Positions 43,576-51,655 of a stretch of 64,000 nucleotides of DNA are shown in pieces. The DNA is taken from assembly GCA_903955385.1 (NCBI GenBank), contig CAJBNH010000024.1, forward strand, positions 112,816 to 176,815, given 5' to 3'. The notes under the pieces were generated by a model. It was not told the origin of the DNA and did no database searches. It worked only from the letters and a program-made list of their open reading frames with translations. Made by a program: the position numbers and the translations under genes. This stretch comes from an uncultured Myxococcales bacterium. GTDB taxonomy: Bacteria > Myxococcota_A > UBA9042. How positions within the stretch are numbered: position 1 is the first letter of the stretch; each line of letters opens with the position of its first letter.

Positions 43576-45246
43576 ATGAAGACCACGACCCACCTCCTCC
43601 TCCAGACCTCGCTTGGACTGGTCCTCGTCGGGATCGCGGCCAGCGCGGCAGGCTGCGGCCCTGTCTACGTGCAAGAGCGCGATGACGGCTACTACAGCCA
43701 GTCGTATCCCAGCAGCAACTATGCCCAGCCCGCTCCCGTTCAGCCGCAGCAGGCTGTTCCCGCGCAGAGCGGACCCCAGACCTACTTCAGCGACCTCGGC
43801 GCCTATGGTTCGTGGGTCAACACCCCCGAATACGGTCAGGTCTGGGTGCCCTACGCGAACCGCACCGCCGGTTGGCGGCCATACTTCTACGGCAGCTGGG
43901 TCTACACCAACTGGGGCTGGACGTGGATGAGCGACGAGCCTTGGGGCGCCGGCCCGTACCACTACGGTCGCTGGGTCTGGGTGAATTCGCACCAGTGGGC
44001 CTGGATTCCGGGCTACACGTGGGGTCCTGCCTGGGTCGTGTGGGGCACGTCGGGCAGCTACGTCGGTTGGGCGCCCATGGGACCGGACTGGGCATGGGGC
44101 CACCACGACCACACGCACATCCACCACAGCTACTGGGTCTACGTGCAGCAGAACCAGATGGAGGGCAACAAGGTCCAGCACGTGGTCATCCACTCGTCGG
44201 ACGTGCCCAAGGTCTACAACCAGACGGTCGTCATTCAGTCGCAGACGCAGATTCGCTCGCACGACGGCCAGACCGTGGTCTACAGCCCCGGCCCAAGCCA
44301 GGAGCAGGCGCGAGAGTGGAGCGGTGGTCGGCCCGTGCAGCCGCGCAGCATCGACACGGTCCCGAATGCCCAGCCGCGGCAGATCCCGGCCGAAGCGCGT
44401 GAGCCCTACCAGCCCCCGCGTCAGCCCGCGACCCCCGGTACCCGCATTCCCGACGGCGGCGTGATGACAGAGCCGCCGCAGCCCGCCCGTCCCGGCGTCG
44501 AGCAGCCCGCGCGTCCCGGCGTCGAGCAGCCCGCGCGTCCCGGTGTCGAGCAGCCCGCGCGTCCCGGTGTCGAGCAGCCCGCGCGTCCCGGCGTCGAGCA
44601 GCCCGCGCGTCCCGGTGTCGAGCAGCCCGCGCGTCCTGGCGTCGAGCAGCCCGCCCGTCCCGGCGTCGAGCAGCCCGCGCGTCCTGGCGTTCAGCAGCCC
44701 GTCCAGCCGACCCAGCCCGTGCCGCCGACGCGCCCGGGTGCCGGGAATGAGCCCATCCAGCCGAACCAACCCGTGCCGCCGACGCGTCCGGGAGCCGGTT
44801 ACGAGCAGCCCGCGCAGCCGACCCAGCCCGTGCCGCCGACGCGTCCAGGGGCTGGCTATCAGCCGCCCGCGCAGCCTGCCCCGCCCGCCGCCCTGCCGAA
44901 CCGTCCCGGCGCCGGCTACGAGAAGCCGGACCCGCAGCCGACCCCTTCGAATCGCCCCGGCCTTGGCTACCAGCCGCCCACGCAGCCTGCTCAGCCGCCT
45001 GCTACGTCGCGTCCCTCGACGCCGGCGCCGCGGCCCCCGGCCGTCGACGAGCGGGTGAATCGGCTGCCAGAGACCCCGACTGGCCAGTCGCCCGGTCAGA
45101 GCGCCCCGGCGCCCACTCCGCCGCCGACGTCGTCGAATGCGAAGAAGAAGCCGAGTCCGGCTCCGGCCCCCGCTCCCGCCCCGGCTCCTGCTCGCCGTCC
45201 CGGCGGTCGGCCGACGCCTCCGGCGACTGAGGGTCAGCGCCGCTAA
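43576..45246 (+). CDS. Trp/Tyr-rich (DUF6600-like) lipoprotein with Pro-rich repeat tail
   Basis: 556 residues from the ATG at 43576 (AAGGAG upstream), with lipobox SAAGC. Residues ~60-200 are dominated by Trp, Tyr and Gly (GWRPYFYGSWVYTNWGWTW, HQWAWIPGYTWGPAWV), the pattern of DUF6600-type domains of envelope proteins. From ~300 the chain is an extended Pro-rich tail: nine copies of QPARPGVE, then three longer PTQPVPPTRPGAG units, then Pro/Ala runs. The tail probably spans the periplasm or binds peptidoglycan or polysaccharide; function unknown. A strong terminator follows. Confidence 0.82.
   Translation: MKTTTHLLLQTSLGLVLVGIAASAAGCGPVYVQERDDGYYSQSYPSSNYAQPAPVQPQQAVPAQSGPQTYFSDLGAYGSWVNTPEYGQVWVPYANRTAGWRPYFYGSWVYTNWGWTWMSDEPWGAGPYHYGRWVWVNSHQWAWIPGYTWGPAWVVWGTSGSYVGWAPMGPDWAWGHHDHTHIHHSYWVYVQQNQMEGNKVQHVVIHSSDVPKVYNQTVVIQSQTQIRSHDGQTVVYSPGPSQEQAREWSGGRPVQPRSIDTVPNAQPRQIPAEAREPYQPPRQPATPGTRIPDGGVMTEPPQPARPGVEQPARPGVEQPARPGVEQPARPGVEQPARPGVEQPARPGVEQPARPGVEQPARPGVEQPARPGVQQPVQPTQPVPPTRPGAGNEPIQPNQPVPPTRPGAGYEQPAQPTQPVPPTRPGAGYQPPAQPAPPAALPNRPGAGYEKPDPQPTPSNRPGLGYQPPTQPAQPPATSRPSTPAPRPPAVDERVNRLPETPTGQSPGQSAPAPTPPPTSSNAKKKPSPAPAPAPAPAPARRPGGRPTPPATEGQRR
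44479..44694 (+). repeat. Nine tandem copies of a 24-base coding unit
   Basis: Units of 24 bases of the type CAGCCCGCGCGTCCCGGCGT+CGAG follow without gaps and encode QPARPGVE. Differences between units are nearly all at third codon positions, and the last unit ends in Gln. The nearly identical copies suggest recent expansion by slippage or unequal recombination. Confidence 0.95.
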
Positions 45247-45268
45247 CCTTCTGTACCAACGCAACTTT

Positions 45269-45307
45269 CCGCACCCGGGCCCCCGTGGACCCGGGTGCGG
45301 TCGTTTT
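45269..45307 (+). terminator. Rho-independent terminator
   Basis: CCGCACCCGGG and its perfect complement around a ten-base loop, followed by TCGTTTT, 22 bases after the stop of the Pro-rich lipoprotein. Confidence 0.88.
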
Positions 45308-45416
45308 GGCCCCTGATGGCGCTGCATCGCCAAGGCCGAGGCGGCGGGCTAGACTGCCGATCTGTCCGTATTCGTCACGGCCTCATGCCCCACGCGACCC
45401 ACAGCCCAGGAGGACC

Positions 45417-45932
45417 ATGTCGACCCGCGACCCGATGCACGACACGGCCAAGGACCTGACCCATCTGGACGAAGAGGGGCGCGCGCGCATGGTGGGCGTC
45501 GGCGACAAGGCAGAGACGGCTCGGGGGGCGATTGCCATCTCTCGGGTTCGGCTGTCGACCGCGGCGTTCGAGCGCATCCGCGACGCTTCTGGCTCGAAGG
45601 GGGATGCCATCCAGGTCGCGCGCATCGCGGCAATTCAAGGCGTCAAGCGCACTTCTGACCTGATTCCGCTGTGCCATCCGCTGCGCATTACCCGCATCGA
45701 CGTCGCCGCGCGCCTTCTGCCTGATGGACCAGCCGTGGAATTCGAGGTGCGTGTCGAGGCCTTCGACCGCACCGGCGTCGAGATGGAGGCGATGACGGGG
45801 GCTTCGGTGGCTGCGCTGACGCTCTACGACATGGTCAAGGCCGTGGACCGCGCCGCCGTGATCGAGCACGTTCGGCTCGTCGAGAAGTGGGGCGGTCGCA
45901 GCGGTCGCTTTCGTCCCCACGACGCGCCATGA
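45417..45932 (+). CDS. moaC: Cyclic pyranopterin monophosphate synthase MoaC
   Basis: 171 residues from the ATG at 45417 with a perfect AGGAGG site. Motifs are THLDEEGRARMVGVGDK, KRTSDLIPLCHPL and EMEAMTGASVAALTLYDMVKAVD. It makes cyclic pyranopterin monophosphate from the MoaA product in molybdenum cofactor synthesis. No other moa gene is in the window. Its stop overlaps the next start as ATGA. Confidence 0.96.
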   Translation: MSTRDPMHDTAKDLTHLDEEGRARMVGVGDKAETARGAIAISRVRLSTAAFERIRDASGSKGDAIQVARIAAIQGVKRTSDLIPLCHPLRITRIDVAARLLPDGPAVEFEVRVEAFDRTGVEMEAMTGASVAALTLYDMVKAVDRAAVIEHVRLVEKWGGRSGRFRPHDAP

Positions 45933-46936
45933 GCGAGGCCCCGTCGCATACGCCCCCCACCGCGCTTGAGCGAGTGCGCGAGGAGATCGGGCTCGCCCGC
46001 GCGTCTCTGCGGACCGATGCGAAGCACCAGCAGCGCTTGATCCAGCGTCTGGAAGCGGACGACCAGAAGGCCAGTGAAGCTCCAGTGTTGCGCGATCAGG
46101 GCGAAGTGCTCAAGACCCAGCTGGCCGCCGTGCCTCGTGGGGCAGACCGGGTGGTGTTGGCGGTTCCGTGGGAGCCCGAGCGCACCGTCACGGTGGAGCT
46201 GAAGCGTGACCTGTCGCCTGCGCAGAATCTCGAGCGGCTGTTTCGTCGGGCGCGGGGCCTGGAGAAGGGTGCGGCGATTATCGCGGAGCGGTGGGCGGCG
46301 GCGCATGATCGGTTGGGGCGGGTGCAGGATCTGGCGGCGAAGATCGACGGGCTGCTGGCCCGAGTGGCGGCCGAGGCCCCACCGGTCGAAGGTGCCGCGA
46401 ACCCCAGTCTTGGTGTGTGGTTGCGCGAGGCTCGGCAGCTGCGCGAGGCGACCCGTGGGCTGCGGCTGAAGGTCGAGACGGTGCCCGCGACATCGGTGGT
46501 CGAGAAGCGCATCGTCCGCAAGGCCGGTGGGGCGTTGCCGGAGGGCGTGCAGCTGTTCTCGTCGCCGGCAGGGCGTCCCGTGCTGGTGGGGCGAAGCGCG
46601 GCGGGCAACGACGCCTTGGTGACTCGCCTGTTGCGGGGCCGCGACCTTTGGTTTCACGTGCAAGATCGACCGGGTGCCCACGTGGTGCTGCGGGTGGACG
46701 GCAAGGTGGCCCCGGAGGAGGCTGAGCTGCGCGCCTGTGCCATGCTGGCCGCCCACCTGTCGGGCATCGAGAAGGGCGACCGCATTGAGGTCACGTGTGC
46801 GCCCGGCAACGGCGTTCGCAAGGTCAAAGGTGCGCCGCCGGGCATGGTGTACCTGAGCGGCGGGCGTGGCCTGCGCGTTGACGTCGACGCCGCGGTGGTC
46901 GACGGTTTCTACACGCGTCGGCCTCCACCACGCTGA
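45929..46936 (+). CDS. NFACT-R (DUF814) protein lacking the NFACT-N domain
   Basis: 335 residues, coupled to moaC by ATGA. The C-terminal ~115 residues are a clear NFACT-R domain: VLVGRSAAGNDALVTRLL, GRDLWFHVQDRPGAHVVLR and GVRKVKGAPPGMVYL. Before it lies a ~200-residue part rich in Arg/Glu/Ala with coiled-coil character and a beta patch (RVVLAVPWEPERTVTVELKRD). Full-length NFACT proteins (RqcH, fibronectin-binding-like) have ~550 residues with an N-terminal NFACT-N and HhH; here the N-terminal domain is missing or reduced. Possible role in ribosome-associated quality control or RNA binding is inference. Confidence 0.8.
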   Translation: MSEAPSHTPPTALERVREEIGLARASLRTDAKHQQRLIQRLEADDQKASEAPVLRDQGEVLKTQLAAVPRGADRVVLAVPWEPERTVTVELKRDLSPAQNLERLFRRARGLEKGAAIIAERWAAAHDRLGRVQDLAAKIDGLLARVAAEAPPVEGAANPSLGVWLREARQLREATRGLRLKVETVPATSVVEKRIVRKAGGALPEGVQLFSSPAGRPVLVGRSAAGNDALVTRLLRGRDLWFHVQDRPGAHVVLRVDGKVAPEEAELRACAMLAAHLSGIEKGDRIEVTCAPGNGVRKVKGAPPGMVYLSGGRGLRVDVDAAVVDGFYTRRPPPR

Positions 46937-46945
46937 CCCGTCTTT

Positions 46946-46979
46946 GGTCTCGGGGAGTCTCGAGACTGGTCTCGAGACC
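46946..46979. promoter_or_regulatory. Array of GTCTC half-sites with two abutting palindromes upstream of radC (candidate enhancer)
   Basis: A half-site GTCTC (46947) is followed by perfect 12-base palindromes AGTCTCGAGACT (46956-46967) and GGTCTCGAGACC (46968-46979). The GTCTC units begin at 46947, 46957 and 46969, that is 10 and 12 bases apart, nearly the spacing seen before comM. The array centre is about 115 bases upstream of the predicted sigma-54 start. It starts ten bases after the stop of the NFACT-R gene, so some role as a terminator cannot be excluded, but a T-run is absent. Confidence 0.7.
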
Positions 46980-47052
46980 GTTGTCTTTCCGCGACCGCGG
47001 CCGACGAAGCGACAAAACCCAAGCATGACATCTACTTGGAGTGTGCCATCGG

Positions 47053-47068
47053 CGGCACGTCCCTTGCA
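47053..47068 (+). promoter_or_regulatory. Sigma-54 promoter of radC
   Basis: CGGCACGTCCCTTGCA differs from TGGCACG-N4-TTGCW only at the first base. The GG (47054-47055) and GC (47066-47067) doublets are ten bases apart. Transcription would start near 47079, just before the GGAGG site at 47085-47089. Confidence 0.8.
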
Positions 47069-47093
47069 CACGCCTTCGCATCACGGAGGCGAC

Positions 47094-47795
47094 GTGGACG
47101 AACCCAACACAAGCGAAGGACAGGGAAGCGCAGGTCACGAGCTGGTGGAGCGGGACGCGGCGGACACGAGCGAGCTGCTGGCGCGTCTGCTGGACGGTGA
47201 AGCGTCGCCGGCCCAGCGGCGGGCTGAGCGGTTGATCGCAACCTCGGGGTCCTTGCGACGGTTGGTCGCAAGGGTTGACGAGCCGGGACTCTTGGCGCCA
47301 ATGGAGCGTGCAAGGCTGCGTGCTGCCTTGGAAATTGGGCGGCGCATGTTGGTCGAGGCTCGGCCTGGCGCGGTACTGGACACGCCCCGCTCTGTCGTCG
47401 CTCGTTACCGCGATCTGGCTATGGCTGACGTCGAAGTGCTGGTGGTCGTAGGTTTGGACCCGAGCCAGCGCGGTATCGTGGAACACCGCATGGTGGGGGC
47501 GGTCGATGGCGTGCAAGCGCGTCCGCGCGACCTGTTGCGACCCGTGCTGGCAGCGGGAGCGACCGGCCTGATCGTGGTGCACAACCACCCCAGCGGCAAT
47601 CCGGCGGCAAGCGCGGGCGACCTTGCCTTCACGGCTCGGCTGCGAGCGGCGGCGCAGCTGTGTGGGCTGACGCTGGTTGACCACGTGATCGTTGCGAGCG
47701 GCGGGTGGACGAGCTTGCGCGTGACGGGACGGCTGGGTACGGCGCAAGACGAAGGCGTAGCGCACTTGGTCGCTGTGGCAGGAGTGACCTCGTGA
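47094..47795 (+). CDS. radC: RadC family JAB/MPN-domain protein
   Basis: 233 residues from a GTG at 47094, chosen because GGAGG lies four bases upstream and the sigma-54 start (~47079) excludes upstream codons. The N-terminal ~95 residues replace the usual HhH region (ELLARLLDGEASPAQRRAERLI). The C-terminal JAB domain has VVGLDPSQRGIVEHR and the metal motif HNHPSGNPAASAGD. Biochemical function of RadC is unsettled; the older repair claim is not supported, but radC belongs to competence regulons in several bacteria. The stop overlaps the next start as GTGA. Confidence 0.93.
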   Translation: MDEPNTSEGQGSAGHELVERDAADTSELLARLLDGEASPAQRRAERLIATSGSLRRLVARVDEPGLLAPMERARLRAALEIGRRMLVEARPGAVLDTPRSVVARYRDLAMADVEVLVVVGLDPSQRGIVEHRMVGAVDGVQARPRDLLRPVLAAGATGLIVVHNHPSGNPAASAGDLAFTARLRAAAQLCGLTLVDHVIVASGGWTSLRVTGRLGTAQDEGVAHLVAVAGVTS

Positions 47796-48187
47796 CGCGC
47801 ACCAACTGGCGCAAGCACTTGAGGCAGCTTTGGGACCCGGTCGCCGGACGGTGGCTTCTCCTCGGGCTGGCGATGGTGCTGGCCGGCAGTCGCGATGCCT
47901 TGGTCTGGGGGCGTCCTTCGTTCGTGACGTCCACAGCTCCGCGCCCTGGCGCACAGCTGGCATCGCAGGGCTGTATCGACCCCGACGAAGCGACCGCCGC
48001 AGACTGGCGGCAGGTGCCCGGAGTGCACCGCAAGACTGCAGAAGGCTTGGAACAATACTGCCGCACCACCCGTTCGTGTCGTCGGGAGCTGCCGCCCACG
48101 GGGGTCAAGGGAGTGGGGCCGGTGCTGGCGGAGCGCTTGCGCCGCGCGATGTGTGGTCCGCGACCGGTTCAAGCTGAAAGTAGGCCG
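47792..48187 (+). CDS. ComEA-like helix-hairpin-helix DNA-binding membrane protein (3' end uncertain)
   Basis: It begins at a GTG overlapping the radC stop. An N-terminal membrane segment (RWLLLGLAMVLAGS) is followed by ~30 residues and a pair of helix-hairpin-helix motifs, QVPGVHRKTAEGLEQY and GVKGVGPVLAERLRRA, the arrangement of ComEA, the periplasmic DNA receptor of natural transformation. Four Cys in this domain could form two disulfides. The expected domain ends near codon 125, yet no stop occurs in this frame before lysC (convergent, ending 48188); the frame stays open to 49312. The end given here is only the boundary with lysC. A small indel would give stops at about 48175-48200. Cotranscription with radC from a sigma-54 promoter suits a competence role. 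Confidence 0.6.
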
Positions 48188-49432
48188 TCAGTCTTGAGAC
48201 TCTCGCAGCTGGCCGGGCGGCCGATCGAGCTCGAAGGCGTCGTGCAGGACACGCACGGCCAATTCGGTGAACCGGTCGTCGATCACACACGAGATCTTGA
48301 TCTCGCTTGTCGAAATCAGCTGGATGTTGATGCCTGCCTCGCCCATCGCCGTGAACATGCGAAGCGCGACGCCGGGTTGCGACCGCATGCCGGCGCCGAC
48401 GACCGAGACCTTGGCCACGTGCGAGTCGGCCAGCACCTTGCCACAGCCCAGCTGGCGGGCCGCCGCCTCGGTCAGCGCGATCGCCTTCTGGGCCTGACTG
48501 CGCGGAACGGTGAAGGTGACGTCGGTGCGGCCGTCTTGCGCCGTGTTCTGGATGATGACGTCCACGTTGATGTCCGCGTCGGCCAAGGGGCGGAACATGC
48601 CCGCGACGGTTCCTGGGACATCAGGGACGTGCATCACCGTCAGCTTCGCCGTGTTGCGGTCGTAGGCAACACCGGTCACGACTGCACCTTCCATGGCTTC
48701 CACCTCCGGCACGACCCAGCTGCCCTCGCCATCGTGGAACGACGACCGGCAGTGCAGGGGCACCTTGTACTTCATCGCGAATTCAACCGACCGCGTCTGC
48801 AGGACCTTGGCCCCCAGACTGGCGAGCTCCAGCATCTCGTCGGCGCAGATCCGGTCGATCTTGCGGGCCTTTTCACAGATGTTGGGGTCCGCGGTGTAGA
48901 TGCCGTCCACGTCCGTGTAGATCTCGCAGACGTCGGCGTGCAGGGCCGCTGCAACCGCCACCGCAGACAGGTCGCTGCCGCCGCGCCCCAGCGTCGTGAT
49001 GGCGCCGTGTTCGTCTACACCTTGAAAGCCGGCGATGACCACGATGCCGCCGACGGCCAGGGTGTCGAGCACCGGTTGCGCGTCGATTCCCTGAATGCGG
49101 GCGCTGCCGTGCGCGCTGTCGGTGCGGATCTGCACTTGGTGACCCAGAAAGCTGCGCGCCTCGTGTCCCATGTCGCGGATCGCGAGCGCCAGCAGGGCGA
49201 TCGAGACCTGTTCACCCGTCGCCAGCAACACGTCGACTTCGCGTTCATCCGGAGTGGTGCTGACCTGAGCCGCAAGCTTCAACAGCCGATCCGTCTCTCC
49301 GGCCATGGCTGACACCACGACGACCACCGAGTGACCCTGCTTGCGGGTTGCGACGGCACGTCGCGCGACGTTGCGGATCCGATCGACAGAGCCGACCGAA
49401 GTTCCCCCGAATTTCTGCACGATCAAGGCCAT
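48188..49432 (-). CDS. lysC: Aspartate kinase
   Basis: 414 residues from the ATG at 49432. Motifs are [30 protein letters not shown], and [12 protein letters not shown], followed by two C-terminal ACT domains ([16 protein letters not shown] and [19 protein letters not shown]). It is a monofunctional aspartokinase, phosphorylating aspartate at the head of the lysine/threonine/methionine/diaminopimelate pathway; the ACT domains allow feedback inhibition by lysine and/or threonine. It lies 54 bases downstream of ybbR on the same strand. Confidence 0.97.
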   Translation of the reverse strand: MALIVQKFGGTSVGSVDRIRNVARRAVATRKQGHSVVVVVSAMAGETDRLLKLAAQVSTTPDEREVDVLLATGEQVSIALLALAIRDMGHEARSFLGHQVQIRTDSAHGSARIQGIDAQPVLDTLAVGGIVVIAGFQGVDEHGAITTLGRGGSDLSAVAVAAALHADVCEIYTDVDGIYTADPNICEKARKIDRICADEMLELASLGAKVLQTRSVEFAMKYKVPLHCRSSFHDGEGSWVVPEVEAMEGAVVTGVAYDRNTAKLTVMHVPDVPGTVAGMFRPLADADINVDVIIQNTAQDGRTDVTFTVPRSQAQKAIALTEAAARQLGCGKVLADSHVAKVSVVGAGMRSQPGVALRMFTAMGEAGINIQLISTSEIKISCVIDDRFTELAVRVLHDAFELDRPPGQLRESQD

Positions 49433-49486
49433 TCATTCACATCCGCGGAAGCGGGGTTGGGCGTCCAAACTGCAGGCAGGCGCAGG

Positions 49487-50533
49487 TCAGCGGGGCGGCT
49501 TGCTGGTGCCGGGTGCCCTCTCCGCCGGTTTCGGCGCTTCAGCAGGAACGCGGCCAGGCGCAACGGCGGGCGGGACTTCGCTGAGCAGACTGAAGCGCAC
49601 GGTTGCGGGGGTCGGGGTGATGTCCAAGCCCTTGACGACATTGACGCGCAACTTGATGTTGCGTTCGTCTCGCTCCAGCGAAGGGCTGATGTCGGCGAAC
49701 ACCAGGTTGTCGGGCGGCGCCGCAACAAATGCGTTGACGGTGCGCACGAGACCCTGAACCCGCAAGTCCACCTCGGTCGGGCTCAGGATGCAGCGACTGT
49801 CGACCGGGCAGCCCCGCGTGACGATGGGCCACGCCGTCAACGTCCGCGTCACTTCCAGCTCTTCCAGCCGGACCTCGACCATCACCTCGTCGACCGAGCG
49901 GCGGACCAGATGGTTGCCGGCCGCCAAGAGACGCGCATTGACGCGCAAGTCGCTCTCGGTGCCGTTCATTTCCACAGGAGCAGCGCGAAGACTAATGATC
50001 TTGCGGATATCTGAAGCAGGTCCTGTGATGGTGACGTGGTCGGGAACGACCCGCAGGCTGCGTGAGCCCACCCGGAATCCCGGCGCCGGCTCACCGACCA
50101 GCGAGACCTCGACCGGCACAACCTTCTCCTCGACGTTCTCCAGCCGCACTTCGATCAACGCGGGCTCGACCCCCACCACTTCGACGTGGCGCGACGACAG
50201 CTGCTGCTCGACCGCACGCCGCTCGAACACATAGTTTTCGCCGTTGCGCAGGGAACTCATGTCGACCAGAACCTTGCTGCTGCGGTTCGAGAGCAGCTCA
50301 CGAATACCGCCCCAGCGCCCTCGCACGCGGACTTTGACCACCTCTGGCAGCTTGCCGACAAAGGCTTGGCCTTTCGGCGTGGCCGCCAACACGACCGGGA
50401 CCTCGAAGTCGGCCTCCCGGACGTTGTCGCGTTGCACCACCCCATGGATCAGGAAAGCGAGCACCAGCGACAGGATCTTCAGCCCCAGATGCCGAGTGAA
50501 CAGGCCCTTGAGGAAGTCGAGGAGCGCGCTCAT
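49487..50533 (-). CDS. ybbR: YbbR-domain protein (CdaA regulator, CdaR-like)
   Basis: 348 residues. An N-terminal transmembrane helix (LGLKILSLVLAFLIHGVV) with the family NxxLKxLSLxLAF pattern is followed by three to four YbbR beta domains (VPVEVSLVGEPAPGFRVGS is one conserved strand pair) on the outer side. The end is Pro-rich. It overlaps the cdaA stop by four bases. In Firmicutes the partner of CdaA controls its c-di-AMP synthesis; the same coupling is inferred here. Confidence 0.9.
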   Translation of the reverse strand: MSALLDFLKGLFTRHLGLKILSLVLAFLIHGVVQRDNVREADFEVPVVLAATPKGQAFVGKLPEVVKVRVRGRWGGIRELLSNRSSKVLVDMSSLRNGENYVFERRAVEQQLSSRHVEVVGVEPALIEVRLENVEEKVVPVEVSLVGEPAPGFRVGSRSLRVVPDHVTITGPASDIRKIISLRAAPVEMNGTESDLRVNARLLAAGNHLVRRSVDEVMVEVRLEELEVTRTLTAWPIVTRGCPVDSRCILSPTEVDLRVQGLVRTVNAFVAAPPDNLVFADISPSLERDERNIKLRVNVVKGLDITPTPATVRFSLLSEVPPAVAPGRVPAEAPKPAERAPGTSKPPR

Positions 50534-51636
50534 GGCAAGCCCTCCTCGTCCATGACCGCCACCGGGGGCAGGGGGCGTTCGGGCTCAGAAGTCGCCGGCG
50601 GCGTGGGGACTTCGGTCACCCCAGAGGCTTTCGTGGCACGCGGCGGGATCTCTGCAGATATCGTTGGCGGTGACGGGCTGCGCGCTGTGGAGGCCGCCAG
50701 AGGGTCACGTCCGGCCTGTGTCTCGCGGTTCGCCGATTCTGCTTGACGCGCTGACACGATGTGCGCCGGTCCAGTGGGACGAGCACCCGGCACCGTCGCC
50801 GCCGGATGCACGTTGATACGGCGGCGCCAAGCGCGCTTCCACGGGGCGATGGACTCTGGCTGGTCGCCCAGCATCAAGCGGAACCGTTCGCGCAGGTCTG
50901 CGGGCTGCAGGTTCAGGTCCAGCTGGCCCATGTAAGCGATCGAGCACGTGCCGGACTCTTCGGACACGACAACTACGATGGCGTCCGTCTCGTCAGCCAG
51001 CCCCAGCGCAGCCCGGTGCCTGGAGCCCAGGGTGCCCGGAATGCCCGCTCCACCCGCCAGCGGCAGAAAGCACGCCGCAGCGGCAATCCGGCTCTTCTGG
51101 ATGATGACGGCACCGTCGTGCGTGGCGTTCATGTGCTCCGGGATGAACATCGCGAGCAGCAGCTGCCAGGACACGTCGGAGTTGACCTTGACGCCGTCCT
51201 CGACATACCGGTCCAGCGACGCCTCTTGCTCGATGACGATCAGCGCGCCGATGTGCCGCTGGCTGAGCACGGTGCAGGCGCGCAGCACTTCTTCCAGCAC
51301 TTGGCTGGACGCAGGGTCCTTGGCCGAGAACGACAGCGGCGAACGCACGACGGAGGTCAGGGCGCGTCGGATGTCGTCCTGAAACAGCACGACGAACAGC
51401 ACGACGATCGAGCTGATGAAGCGGTCGAGCAGCCAGTTGATGGTGGGCAGATCCAGCAGGCTGTCCTGGCTGATCCAGAACAAGCCGAACATGCCGGCAA
51501 TGGCAACGAGCATCGCACCAGAGCGCGAGCCGCGCAGCAACAGCAACACGTTGTAGAGCAGGACCGCGACGAGCCCGACGTCCAGCAGCCAGCGCCACTG
51601 AAGGAGGGTCTCGAACTGGAAGTCCTGGTCGAACAA
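50530..51636 (-). CDS. cdaA: Membrane diadenylate cyclase CdaA (DacA)
   Basis: 368 residues from a TTG at 51636 with GGAG five bases upstream. Three N-terminal transmembrane helices precede the DisA_N/DAC domain with its two signature motifs, THDGAVII (DGA) and GSRHRAALG (RHR). It joins two ATP into the second messenger c-di-AMP at the membrane. A ~100-residue Pro/Ala/Ser-rich cytoplasmic tail after the DAC domain is longer than in Firmicutes. Operon order ftsH-folP-cdaA-ybbR is conserved in many deltaproteobacteria; the usual glmM is absent here. Confidence 0.95.
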   Translation of the reverse strand: MFDQDFQFETLLQWRWLLDVGLVAVLLYNVLLLLRGSRSGAMLVAIAGMFGLFWISQDSLLDLPTINWLLDRFISSIVVLFVVLFQDDIRRALTSVVRSPLSFSAKDPASSQVLEEVLRACTVLSQRHIGALIVIEQEASLDRYVEDGVKVNSDVSWQLLLAMFIPEHMNATHDGAVIIQKSRIAAAACFLPLAGGAGIPGTLGSRHRAALGLADETDAIVVVVSEESGTCSIAYMGQLDLNLQPADLRERFRLMLGDQPESIAPWKRAWRRRINVHPAATVPGARPTGPAHIVSARQAESANRETQAGRDPLAASTARSPSPPTISAEIPPRATKASGVTEVPTPPATSEPERPLPPVAVMDEEGLP

Positions 51637-51655
51637 GTCCGCTCCGTTTTGCCTG

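Noticed and set aside
44479..44694. CRISPR-like array
   Set aside because: The 24-base units are contiguous without spacers and keep the reading frame of a lipoprotein.
46946..46979. Palindromes as terminator of the moaC/NFACT-R operon
   Set aside because: There is no T-run, the perfect 12-mers have no loop, and the same array before comM lies between divergent starts where a terminator makes no sense.
47792..49312. A single ~500-residue plus-strand gene opposite lysC
   Set aside because: lysC on the other strand is unmistakable, and the translation after ~48190 has no family features; only the first ~130 codons look like a real protein.
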